Of a DNA stretch of 64,000 bases, positions 49,362 through 57,351 are shown piece after piece. The stretch comes from Roseobacter fucihabitans (GTDB taxonomy: Bacteria > Pseudomonadota > Alphaproteobacteria > Rhodobacterales > Rhodobacteraceae): assembly GCF_014337925.2 (NCBI RefSeq), contig NZ_CP143423.1:2448501-2512500 (forward strand). Direction: 5' to 3'. The translations under genes and the position numbers were made by a program. Within the stretch, counting starts at the first letter, position 1. Each line of letters opens with the position of its first letter. Under the pieces are notes generated by a model, which did not search any database, was not told the origin of the DNA, and was given only the letters and a program-made list of their open reading frames with translations.

Positions 49362-50711
49362 TCAACGGAAAGCGTGCAATTGCCCTTTGGTGGAGACAAC
49401 GTAGAGCACCCCCCCCGCCACAACCGGTGCCGTGGTTGCCCCACCATCGATTTCGATCGAACCGACAAGCGCCCCGGAGGCGGGGTCAAAGCTGCGGATC
49501 AACCCATCGTTGGAGGCCAGATAAATTCGCCCCCCCGCCAGAATTGGTCCGTGATGCGCGACCACTTCGGAGCGACGTTTGGGCTTATCCTTGACGAAAT
49601 TGGGCAGCTGCGTGCCCCAGATGCGGGACCCGTCCGAGGCGCTCAGACGCAGCAGTTCGCCCAATTCGGAAATCACGAAAATGCTGTCGCCCACAGGCAG
49701 CGCCGGGCTGATTGCCCCCTCGCGCGTTGTCCAAGCGCGCGCACCCGAGGCGAGATCAAGCGCCACGACGCGGCCCGCCTGGTTGCCGATATAGACTCGG
49801 TTTCCCGATATGACCGGCGATCCGGTGACATCCCCGACCGACCCCAAAGCCCGCGCCGCACGCTTGCCCAGAGCCGAGGCATCCCAGCGCCGCAAACCGC
49901 CACGCCGGAAAACCGCCTGAATTTCGCCCGACCCAAACGCAAAGATCGCCAGATCATCCGACACCGCCGGCGCTGGTCCGCCCAGCACGTTATTCACGTC
50001 CTCTGATGCGGCGAGTTGCCATTCAATCCGCCCATCCGCAGCCCGCAAGGCCCAGCCGGTATCATCCCCCGAGGTCGCATAAACCAGATCACCAAAGACG
50101 GTCGGGCTGCCCGAGCCGGTGCCTTCCAGGCGCTGACGCCATTTCTGCGCGCCCGTCGCAGCGTCCAGAGCCACCAGCGAACCATATCCGAGCGATACAA
50201 ACACCGTCCCGTCCTTGAACGCCAAGCCTCCGCCCGTTGCACTGCCTGAATTATCGCGGGGCGGTCTGGTATCCTGTTGCCAGATCCGTTGCCCACTGGT
50301 CGATGTCGCCGTTACCAAAGCATCCGCATCCAGCGTATAAACCACGCTCCCTGCGACCACAGGATCCGCCGTAATGCGCTGGCGGCGGCTGTCACCGGCA
50401 CCGATGTCGGCGCTCCAGGCCAATTGCGGGGCACCGCTCAGCGCGGCATTGCCAACACGTGTGGAGGGCGTGCCGATACTCTGCGTCCAATTAGCGTTGG
50501 ATTGCAGCGCCGGAAGCGAAATGGCGCGCGGCGCATCCGGTGTGGTTTGAACGGCCTGCACCGATTCTTCGCTTTGCAGCGCGGAGCGGATGTCTTCACG
50601 CTTGCCGGGCAGGATAATATCAGGCTCAGAACAGGCCGACAAAAGCACTGCCACGGCGACGGCGGCGAAGGGGCAAAGCCTGCGCGCAGGTGTTTTCAGT
50701 ATTTGCATCAT
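49362..50711 (-). CDS. bamB: Outer-membrane assembly lipoprotein BamB-like (PQQ beta-propeller)
   Basis: A 449-residue lipoprotein. The signal ends at AVAVLLSAC (Cys near residue 26). PQQ-type propeller blades follow: YTLDADALVTATSTSGQRIW, VFVSLGYGSLVALDAATGAQ, VYIGNQAGRVVALDLASGAR and IYLASNDGLIRSFDPASGAL. BamB is the accessory lipoprotein of the BAM complex that folds beta-barrel proteins. It is longer than E. coli BamB (392). Start ATG at 50711 or the adjacent ATG at 50708. It sits between yfgM and der. Confidence 0.88.
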   Translation of the reverse strand: MMQILKTPARRLCPFAAVAVAVLLSACSEPDIILPGKREDIRSALQSEESVQAVQTTPDAPRAISLPALQSNANWTQSIGTPSTRVGNAALSGAPQLAWSADIGAGDSRRQRITADPVVAGSVVYTLDADALVTATSTSGQRIWQQDTRPPRDNSGSATGGGLAFKDGTVFVSLGYGSLVALDAATGAQKWRQRLEGTGSGSPTVFGDLVYATSGDDTGWALRAADGRIEWQLAASEDVNNVLGGPAPAVSDDLAIFAFGSGEIQAVFRRGGLRRWDASALGKRAARALGSVGDVTGSPVISGNRVYIGNQAGRVVALDLASGARAWTTREGAISPALPVGDSIFVISELGELLRLSASDGSRIWGTQLPNFVKDKPKRRSEVVAHHGPILAGGRIYLASNDGLIRSFDPASGALVGSIEIDGGATTAPVVAGGVLYVVSTKGQLHAFR

Positions 50712-50769
50712 GACCAGCCCGTTTTGTCCCTTGTAACACCCGATACCGAAAAACAGTGTGACCGTTGGG

Positions 50770-51447
50770 TCAGTTTCCTGTGATTGGCAAGTTTTCCAGA
50801 TCCGGCGTGCCTCCGAGCGCCACAATCACCTGTAAGGCGCGTTGTTGCAAGTCCGAGGTCACGGCGGCATCCTCGATAATGCTCTGATACCGCGCGATGG
50901 CCGCGTCCTTGGCACCACTTGCAACATCCATCAAGGCCAATTGCTCAACCGCCAGTAGACGCAAGGGGGAGCCTGCCATGGCCAGCGCCTCATAGCCCTG
51001 CCGCCGCATCCCCGAATCCATCGTGTCCCCTTGCAACGTCAGCGATTTGAAACTGGCAATCTGGCGATAGATTTCTGCAATCTCGGGGTCGGATGCAACC
51101 GCATCAAGCTGCTGGGCTGCGATGTCGAGATCCCCCGTACGCTGCGCCTCGCCCGCTGCAAGCATCGCCACCAACGCATTGCCGGTCGGATTTGACGCCG
51201 ACACATCCTGCAATGCCACCATGCGCGCGCCGTTTTCATCGCTGGACAGCGCCATCAGCATCGCATCCCCAAGGGCTTCGGCCTCTGCCCTGGACTGGGC
51301 TTTGCGAAACTCCGACCATGCCGCGCCGCCGACAATCAATACGACCGCCAAACCACCGATCCAGCCATAGCGTTTGAGCAGGCCAAAAAGCCTGTCGCGC
51401 CGGACTTCGTCGTTCACTTCTTCGATAAAACTTTCGCTGTCGCTCAT
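50770..51447 (-). CDS. YfgM-like TPR membrane protein
   Basis: A 225-residue protein. A charged cytoplasmic N-terminus (FIEEVNDEVRRDRLFGLLKR) precedes one membrane helix at about residues 30-47. A helical TPR-like periplasmic domain follows (TGDLDIAAQQLDAVAS, AIARYQSIIEDAAVTSDL). YfgM in E. coli works with the PpiD chaperone at the Sec translocon. The position before bamB and der supports this name; sequence identity alone is weak. Confidence 0.82.
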   Translation of the reverse strand: MSDSESFIEEVNDEVRRDRLFGLLKRYGWIGGLAVVLIVGGAAWSEFRKAQSRAEAEALGDAMLMALSSDENGARMVALQDVSASNPTGNALVAMLAAGEAQRTGDLDIAAQQLDAVASDPEIAEIYRQIASFKSLTLQGDTMDSGMRRQGYEALAMAGSPLRLLAVEQLALMDVASGAKDAAIARYQSIIEDAAVTSDLQQRALQVIVALGGTPDLENLPITGN

Positions 51448-51665
51448 GGGATCCTGCCACTATGCCTTTGCGCCCCTCTTAGCGCGCTCCTTGCTGCAAG
51501 CCAAGAGGCGCAATCAGACCGGCTGCGGCGGCGCATTGCGCAGGATGGAATAAATCGCTAATCTGAACTGGTCAGTTCAGTATTTATGTCATACACAATG
51601 CCTGCGTCCGAACGACGTTTTTTAGCCGCAGGTTGCTCAGGCGGTTCTGGTTTAAGGCACATAAA
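51448..51665. other. Divergent promoter region of yfgM-like gene and RND operon
   Basis: A 218-bp gap. The only strong element is the palindrome described separately at 51563-51580. AATAAATCGCTAATCTG and TATTTATG near the palindrome are possible promoter pieces. No gene is seen. An open frame starts at 51633 in the same frame as the adaptor, but the ATG at 51666 has the better context. Confidence 0.4.
51563..51580. promoter_or_regulatory. TetR-type operator upstream of RND efflux genes
   Basis: CTGAACTG GT CAGTTCAG, two perfect 8-bp half-sites around two bases, about 85 bp upstream of the adaptor start. The size and symmetry match operators of TetR/AcrR repressors that control RND pumps. It also overlaps a possible -10 region (TATTTATG). 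The regulator is not encoded next to it. Confidence 0.65.
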
Positions 51666-52943
51666 ATGCGTATTTTATCGATCTTTGCGGCTCTTCTGGT
51701 TTCGGCGGTGCTGGCGTTGTTCATTCTGGACCGTCCGCGTTTGCTTGCGCTCTTTGGCGGTGACACAGGCACCACAGAGACAACAACCGTTGTCGCCGCC
51801 GATGCCCCAACCCGCCCGGACACGGTTGATGCATCTTTGGTCAAGGTGGTCGTGCAAAAATCCATCGCACGCCAAGTTGACACTGCCGTGGTGTTGCGCG
51901 GCCAAACCGAAGCGGCCCGGACAGTAGATATTCGCGCAGAGACTTCAGCCACGGTGATTTCACCCCCCCTGCGCAAAGGCGCGCGGGTGGAGACCGGTCA
52001 GATGCTGTGCCAGCTGGATGAGGGTACACGCGGCACAGCCCTGGCACAGGCCCGCGCACAGTTGGACGAGGCCCGCGCCCGTGTGCCCGAAGCCGAAGCC
52101 CGCCTCAATCAATCCCTTGCCCAGCTTGATGAGGCCAAGATCAACCAAAACGCCTCCTCAAAGCTCAGCGCGGGCGGTTTCGCCTCCACCACACGCGTGG
52201 CCAATTCCGATGCCGCCGTGGCAACCGCCGAGGCCGGTGTACAAAGCGCACGCGCCGGGCTTCAGGCCAGCCAATCCGGCATCCAGAGCGCGCAGGCCGC
52301 CGTGGCAACCGCAGAAAAGGAAATCGAGCGTTTGACCATCAGGGCCCCCTTTGGCGGCCTGCTCGAAATCGATACAGCGGAGCTTGGCTCCTTGCTGCAA
52401 CCCGGCGCGCTTTGCGCCACGATCATCCAGCTGGACCCGATAAAGCTGGTGGCCTTCGTGCCGGAAACCGAAGTCGCCCGTGTCTCGCTCGGGGCCATGG
52501 CCTCTGCCCGTCTGGTGGCGGGCAGCGGTGCTTTGACGGGCGGTACGGAGGCGCGCGGCAGTGAAGTGCACGGCGCTGTCACGTTCCTGTCAAGCGCTGC
52601 TGATCCCACCACGCGCACCTTTCGCGTTGAGATCGAAGTGGCCAATAGCGACACCAAAATCCGCGATGGGCAAACCGCCGAAATCCTGATCTCCGCCGAA
52701 GGCGCGCGCGCGCATCTGCTGCCGCAATCGGCGCTGACGCTGAATGATGAGGGCACGCTGGGCGTGCGCACCATCAACGCAGAGGCCATCGTGGAATTCC
52801 ACCCCGTCGCCCTGATGCGCGATTCGGTGGACGGCGTCTGGCTGACCGGGCTTGCCGATAAAGCGGATGTGATCGTGCTGGGACAGGAATATGTCGTGGC
52901 CGGGGTGCAGGTCGCGCCAACATTCAAGGAGCTCAGCCAATGA
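51666..52943 (+). CDS. RND efflux periplasmic adaptor subunit
   Basis: A 425-residue membrane-fusion protein. An N-terminal hydrophobic anchor (FAALLVSAVLALFILDRPR) is followed by lipoyl-type halves (LRKGARVETGQMLCQLDEG and IRAPFGGLLEIDTAELGSLL) flanking a long coiled coil rich in Ala/Gln (AQARAQLDEARARVPEAEAR). A beta-barrel and membrane-proximal region follow. It links the inner-membrane pump to an outer-membrane channel. The stop overlaps the permease start by four bases. No outer-membrane factor gene is adjacent. Confidence 0.92.
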   Translation: MRILSIFAALLVSAVLALFILDRPRLLALFGGDTGTTETTTVVAADAPTRPDTVDASLVKVVVQKSIARQVDTAVVLRGQTEAARTVDIRAETSATVISPPLRKGARVETGQMLCQLDEGTRGTALAQARAQLDEARARVPEAEARLNQSLAQLDEAKINQNASSKLSAGGFASTTRVANSDAAVATAEAGVQSARAGLQASQSGIQSAQAAVATAEKEIERLTIRAPFGGLLEIDTAELGSLLQPGALCATIIQLDPIKLVAFVPETEVARVSLGAMASARLVAGSGALTGGTEARGSEVHGAVTFLSSAADPTTRTFRVEIEVANSDTKIRDGQTAEILISAEGARAHLLPQSALTLNDEGTLGVRTINAEAIVEFHPVALMRDSVDGVWLTGLADKADVIVLGQEYVVAGVQVAPTFKELSQ

Positions 52944-55900
52944 CCGGAATCGTTGATTGGGCCGCCAGTCGGGCGCGGATGGTCATTGCCTTCATCCTGC
53001 TGTCCATTGTTGTGGGCGGCTATGCCTATACCACGCTGCCCAAGGAAGGGGAGCCGGACATCGAGATCCCGGCGCTTTTCGTCTCCGTTCCATTTCCCGG
53101 CATTTCCGCGGCGGACAGTGAGACCTTGCTGGTCAAACCGATGGAAACCGAACTTGTCGATCTCGACGGTCTCAAAGACCTGTCGGCCACGGCAGCGGAA
53201 AATTACGCGGGCGTCGCGCTGGAGTTCGAGTTTGGTTGGGACAAGACCAAGGTGCTTGCCGATGTGCGCGACGCGATGGGCAAGGCGCAGGCGAATTTTC
53301 CCGAAGGGGCCGAGCAATATACCATCAACGAAATCAACTTCTCCGAATTTCCGATCATCATCGTCAACCTGACCGGCCCCGTTCCCGAACGCACGATGAT
53401 CAGGGTCGCCAAGGATTTGCAGGACGATCTGGAAGCCGTTGATGCGATTCTGGAGGCGGGCATCGCGGGCAGCCGTGACGAAATGCTGGAGGTGCTGATC
53501 GACCCCCTGCGGCTGGAGGCCTATAACGTCACCGCCGCCGATCTGATCAATACCGTGCGCAACAACAACCAGTTGATTGCGGCGGGGGAAGTCGACACGG
53601 CGCAGGGGTCTTTTGCCGTCAAGATCCCGTCGTCCTTTGACGACGCGCGCGATGTTTATAACCTGCCGGTCAAGACCAACGGCGACCGTGTCGTAACACT
53701 TGGCGATCTGGCAGAGATTAACCCGACCTTTGAGGATCGCACCGGCACCGCGCGTTTCAATGGTCAGAATTCCGTCGCCTTGCAGGTCGTGAAACGCAAA
53801 GGGTTCAACCTCATCGACACGGCTGAGATCGTCAAGCAATTGGTGGCTGCCAAGGCCGAAACCTGGCCCGAAGGCCTGCAGGCGGCGGTCGAGCTGGGCA
53901 CCTCAAATGACCAATCCCGCATCGTCAATGGCATGGTGCAACAGCTTCTGGGTTCCGTCTTCACCGCCATCGCGCTGGTGATGATCGTGGTGCTCGCCGC
54001 TCTGGGTATCCGCGCGGCCTTGCTGGTGGGTTTTGCGATCCCGACCTCCTTCCTGCTTTGTTTTGCCTTTCTCGCGGTAATGGGCATTTCCATCTCCAAC
54101 ATCGTGATGTTCGGATTGATCCTCGCCGTGGGCATGTTGGTGGACGGGGCGATCGTGGTCGTGGAATACGCCGACAAGCGCCAACAAGAGGGCGAAGGCC
54201 CGATGCGCGCCTATGTCGAGGCGGCCAAGCGGATGTTCTGGCCGATCATCTCCTCCACCGCGACCACGCTATGCGCCTTCCTGCCGATGCTGTTCTGGCC
54301 CGGCGTGCCGGGCGAGTTCATGGGCATGCTGCCGGTCACGCTGATTTTCGTGCTTTCCGCCTCTCTGGTGGTGGCGCTGATTTACCTGCCCGTCATGGGC
54401 GGGGTCACGGGGCGTCTGGAACGCTGGATGGCGGATTACATGACGATCATCGCGGGGCTGCGCTGGTATCTGCATCTGGCGCTGTTCCCCATCGCCGCGG
54501 TGATGATGGCGGTGGCGGGTTTGATGGGCCCGGTCTTTGGCGGCATCAGCGCGCAGTTCGCTGGTATGGACAGCCTGAACCTTCTCGGCTCCGTGATCCC
54601 GACACTCTTCGTGGTGTTCCTGCTCATTCTGGTGGCAACAGCCTGCCTGTTCATCGCCCTGGGTGGGTTGATGTTAGGTCTGGTCTCCGGATTTGCCGTG
54701 CTTACCCGGCTCGGGCGCAAGGGCCAGTGGTTGGCCAGCCGCCTGTTTCGCGCCGAACCCGATAGCATCCGTGCGGGCTATCAACGCTCCGCTTTCGGGC
54801 GCGTGATCGAGGTGATCGCAGGCAATCCGGTGATGCCGCTGGTGGTTGCGGGCACGGTGTTCATCTTTGTCGGCACCGTCTTGATGTTCTTTACCAACAA
54901 CAACAACGGCGTCGAATTCTTTGTCGAATCCGAACCCGAACAAGGCATCGTCTATGTGCTGGCGCGCGGCAACCTGAGCCTTGAGGAGAAAGACACGCTG
55001 GTCCGGCAAGCCGAGGACATCGTGCTGGGCCATCCGGGTGTGATCAACGCCTTTTCCTTTGCCGGAGAAGGTGGGTTAAACACCGACACCGGCGGCGGTA
55101 CCGCCCCCAAGGATATGATCGGTCAGGTTCAGTTTGAAACGATCCCCTGGGAAGATCGCGCGGACCGCCCCGATTTGGACGGCGACATTGTGATTGCAGA
55201 GCTGACCGAACAGCTTGAAGCCCTGCCCGGCATCAAGATCGAAATCCTCGCGCAGGCGCGCGGTCCGGCCTCCGGCAAACCGGTGCATTTGCGGTTGAAA
55301 TCCGATAGTTTCCCCGACCTGATCGAGGCGGCCAAAGTCGCGCGCGCGGAATTTGATAGCACGCCCGGCCTGACCCTGATCGAAGACACCCGCCCCCTGC
55401 CCGGCATCGACTGGCAGATCGACGTGGATGTTGAAAAAGCCGGGCGCTATGGGGCCAATGTCGCCACCGTGGGGGCGATGGTGCAACTGGTCACGCGCGG
55501 TTTGTGGCTGGACACGATGCGCGTGGACACATCGGATGAGGAAATCGACATCCGCGTGCGTCTGCCCGCAAAAGACCGGGTGCTATCGACGTTGGACACG
55601 ATGAAAGTACGCACCGAAGACGGGCTGATCCCGCTGTCGAATTTCATCACCCGCACGCCGGTGCCCAAGCTGGCGGAAATCAACCGCATTGATCAGAAAC
55701 GCTATTTTGACGTGAAGGCGGATGTGGCACCCGGCCTGATGAAAATCGTCGAGACCAGACGCGAGAACGGCGTGGATGTGGATGAAACACTCGCCATCCT
55801 GCGCCCGGCGGGTGCGGATGCGGATGTCACGGGGGCGGATGGTGCCACATTCAAGATTACCGACCGCATCAATCAGCCAACACGCGACGTGCAGGAAGGG

Positions 55901-56752
55901 CTGAGCGCGGGTACCTTGCGCCTTGTGCCGATAAACGCAAACGAGCGCATTACCGTCCTTTCACAGTGGCTGGACACAAACCCGTTGCCTGTTGGCGTCG
56001 AATATGAATGGACCGGAGATCAGGAAGAACAGGCGGAAAGCCAAGCCTTCCTGCAAACCGCCTTCACCGCCGCCTTGGGGTTGATGTTCATCATCCTGCT
56101 GGCGCAATTCAACAGCTTTTACAATGCGATACTGGTGCTGCTGGCGGTCGTTCTGTCAACCACGGGCGTATTGATCGGGATGCTGGTGATGGGACAGACC
56201 TTCTCCATCATCATGACCGGGACGGGGATTGTGGCGCTGGCGGGCATCGTAGTGAACAATAATATCATCCTGATCGACACCTATCAGGAATACAGCCAGT
56301 ACATGCCCCGCATCGAGGCGATCATCCGCACCGCACAAGCCCGCATCAGGCCCGTTCTGCTGACCACCATCACGACCATGGCGGGCCTCGCGCCGATGAT
56401 GTTCGGCCTCAGCCTGAATTTCGCGGATGGCGGGTATACCGTGAATAGTCCGACCGCCCTGTGGTGGAAACAACTGGCCACGGCGGTGGTGTTTGGCCTG
56501 GGGATCGCGACCGTTTTGACGCTCATGGTCACGCCATCGATGCTGGCCATTCGGGTCTGGGCCTCGACTTATGTGCAATGGCTCGCAACGCTGTTGGCGA
56601 AAATGTCGATGGGCCGGGCGTCGCGTGCCGCACGCGACTGGGCGCTACAAAAGGACGCCCGCCATGTGGTATCAGGCGAAATCCTCTGGGAAGATCCACC
56701 GCCGCGCGAAAAGGCTGTCGATACGACGGGCACGCTGAAAGCTGCTGAATGA
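52940..56752 (+). CDS. RND efflux permease subunit (AcrB/HAE1-like), with extra membrane insert
   Basis: A 1,270-residue proton-driven pump, about 220 longer than AcrB. Standard parts: N-terminal helix (RMVIAFILLSIVVGGYAYTT), porter domains, central helices with FGLILAVGMLVDGAIVVVEY carrying the proton-relay Asp motif near residue 400, and a second half with GTGIVALAGIVVNNNIILID. Between the first helix bundle and the second porter domain (about residues 490-640) there is an insert with two to three additional hydrophobic segments (HLALFPIAAVMMAVAGLMG, LFVVFLLILVATACLFIALG). Substrates are unknown. Overlaps the adaptor gene. Confidence 0.93.
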   Translation: MTGIVDWAASRARMVIAFILLSIVVGGYAYTTLPKEGEPDIEIPALFVSVPFPGISAADSETLLVKPMETELVDLDGLKDLSATAAENYAGVALEFEFGWDKTKVLADVRDAMGKAQANFPEGAEQYTINEINFSEFPIIIVNLTGPVPERTMIRVAKDLQDDLEAVDAILEAGIAGSRDEMLEVLIDPLRLEAYNVTAADLINTVRNNNQLIAAGEVDTAQGSFAVKIPSSFDDARDVYNLPVKTNGDRVVTLGDLAEINPTFEDRTGTARFNGQNSVALQVVKRKGFNLIDTAEIVKQLVAAKAETWPEGLQAAVELGTSNDQSRIVNGMVQQLLGSVFTAIALVMIVVLAALGIRAALLVGFAIPTSFLLCFAFLAVMGISISNIVMFGLILAVGMLVDGAIVVVEYADKRQQEGEGPMRAYVEAAKRMFWPIISSTATTLCAFLPMLFWPGVPGEFMGMLPVTLIFVLSASLVVALIYLPVMGGVTGRLERWMADYMTIIAGLRWYLHLALFPIAAVMMAVAGLMGPVFGGISAQFAGMDSLNLLGSVIPTLFVVFLLILVATACLFIALGGLMLGLVSGFAVLTRLGRKGQWLASRLFRAEPDSIRAGYQRSAFGRVIEVIAGNPVMPLVVAGTVFIFVGTVLMFFTNNNNGVEFFVESEPEQGIVYVLARGNLSLEEKDTLVRQAEDIVLGHPGVINAFSFAGEGGLNTDTGGGTAPKDMIGQVQFETIPWEDRADRPDLDGDIVIAELTEQLEALPGIKIEILAQARGPASGKPVHLRLKSDSFPDLIEAAKVARAEFDSTPGLTLIEDTRPLPGIDWQIDVDVEKAGRYGANVATVGAMVQLVTRGLWLDTMRVDTSDEEIDIRVRLPAKDRVLSTLDTMKVRTEDGLIPLSNFITRTPVPKLAEINRIDQKRYFDVKADVAPGLMKIVETRRENGVDVDETLAILRPAGADADVTGADGATFKITDRINQPTRDVQEGLSAGTLRLVPINANERITVLSQWLDTNPLPVGVEYEWTGDQEEQAESQAFLQTAFTAALGLMFIILLAQFNSFYNAILVLLAVVLSTTGVLIGMLVMGQTFSIIMTGTGIVALAGIVVNNNIILIDTYQEYSQYMPRIEAIIRTAQARIRPVLLTTITTMAGLAPMMFGLSLNFADGGYTVNSPTALWWKQLATAVVFGLGIATVLTLMVTPSMLAIRVWASTYVQWLATLLAKMSMGRASRAARDWALQKDARHVVSGEILWEDPPPREKAVDTTGTLKAAE

Positions 56753-56832
56753 CTTTGGAACACGGCGTTGTGATGTGCTCTCCAGGCGTATTTCGCTAGG
56801 GTCGCGCAAGAAACAGATGACAGGAAACCGCT

Positions 56833-57291
56833 ATGATAAAATCGCTCACGCTCAACCTCGCGCTCGGAACGGCGCTGCTTGCAACCCCTTTGATGGCAGA
56901 TGACATGATCGAACTCACCAGCCCGCACTCGGTTACGGACACGATGGATAGACTGGAACAGGCCGTACAGGGTGCCGGCGCGACCGTTTTTGCACGTGTC
57001 GATCATGCGGCGGGTGCCGCCAAGATTGACGCCGAGTTGCGCCCCACGCAGCTTTTGATCTTCGGCAACCCAAAGATCGGAACGCCCGCGATGCAAGCCG
57101 CTCAAACAATAGGCTTAGATTTGCCCCTGCGAGTCTTGGCATATGAAAACGAGGCGGGTGAAACCGTGGTCGTTTATCATGCGCCCGCCGCCATAGCCGA
57201 TGTGCATGGCATCGATGCCTCCGCGCCCTTCGTGCAGACAATGACCGGTGCTTTGAACAAGCTGACCACCAAAGCGACCGCCGCCGAGTGA
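56833..57291 (+). CDS. DUF302-domain periplasmic protein
   Basis: A 152-residue protein with a signal peptide (residues 1-21, ATPLMADDM). The DUF302 domain follows: SVTDTMDRLEQAVQGAGATV, then ELRPTQLLIFGNPKIGTPAM, AQTIGLDLPLRVLAYENEAG. DUF302 proteins are small and of unknown role, often near redox or efflux genes. AGGAAACCGCT precedes the ATG. It lies 80 bp after the RND permease and ends at a strong shared terminator. Confidence 0.88.
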   Translation: MIKSLTLNLALGTALLATPLMADDMIELTSPHSVTDTMDRLEQAVQGAGATVFARVDHAAGAAKIDAELRPTQLLIFGNPKIGTPAMQAAQTIGLDLPLRVLAYENEAGETVVVYHAPAAIADVHGIDASAPFVQTMTGALNKLTTKATAAE

Positions 57292-57295
57292 TCCG

Positions 57296-57351
57296 GGTGG
57301 CCTAAAAGCCCACCTTACGGCGCGCACCGTAAGGTGGGCTTTTAGGCCACC
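57296..57351. terminator. Long perfect bidirectional terminator
   Basis: Fifty-six bases with 25-bp perfectly matched arms (starting GGTGGCCTAAAAGCCC) around loop CGCGCA, with internal A- and T-runs. It serves the DUF302 gene and the convergent ABC exporter. Its right arm contains the last codons and stop of the exporter gene (GTG GCC TAA on the reverse strand). Confidence 0.9.

Noticed and set aside
53203-56578. Long reverse-strand frames across the RND permease
   Set aside because: They are codon-bias shadows of the GC-rich permease gene.
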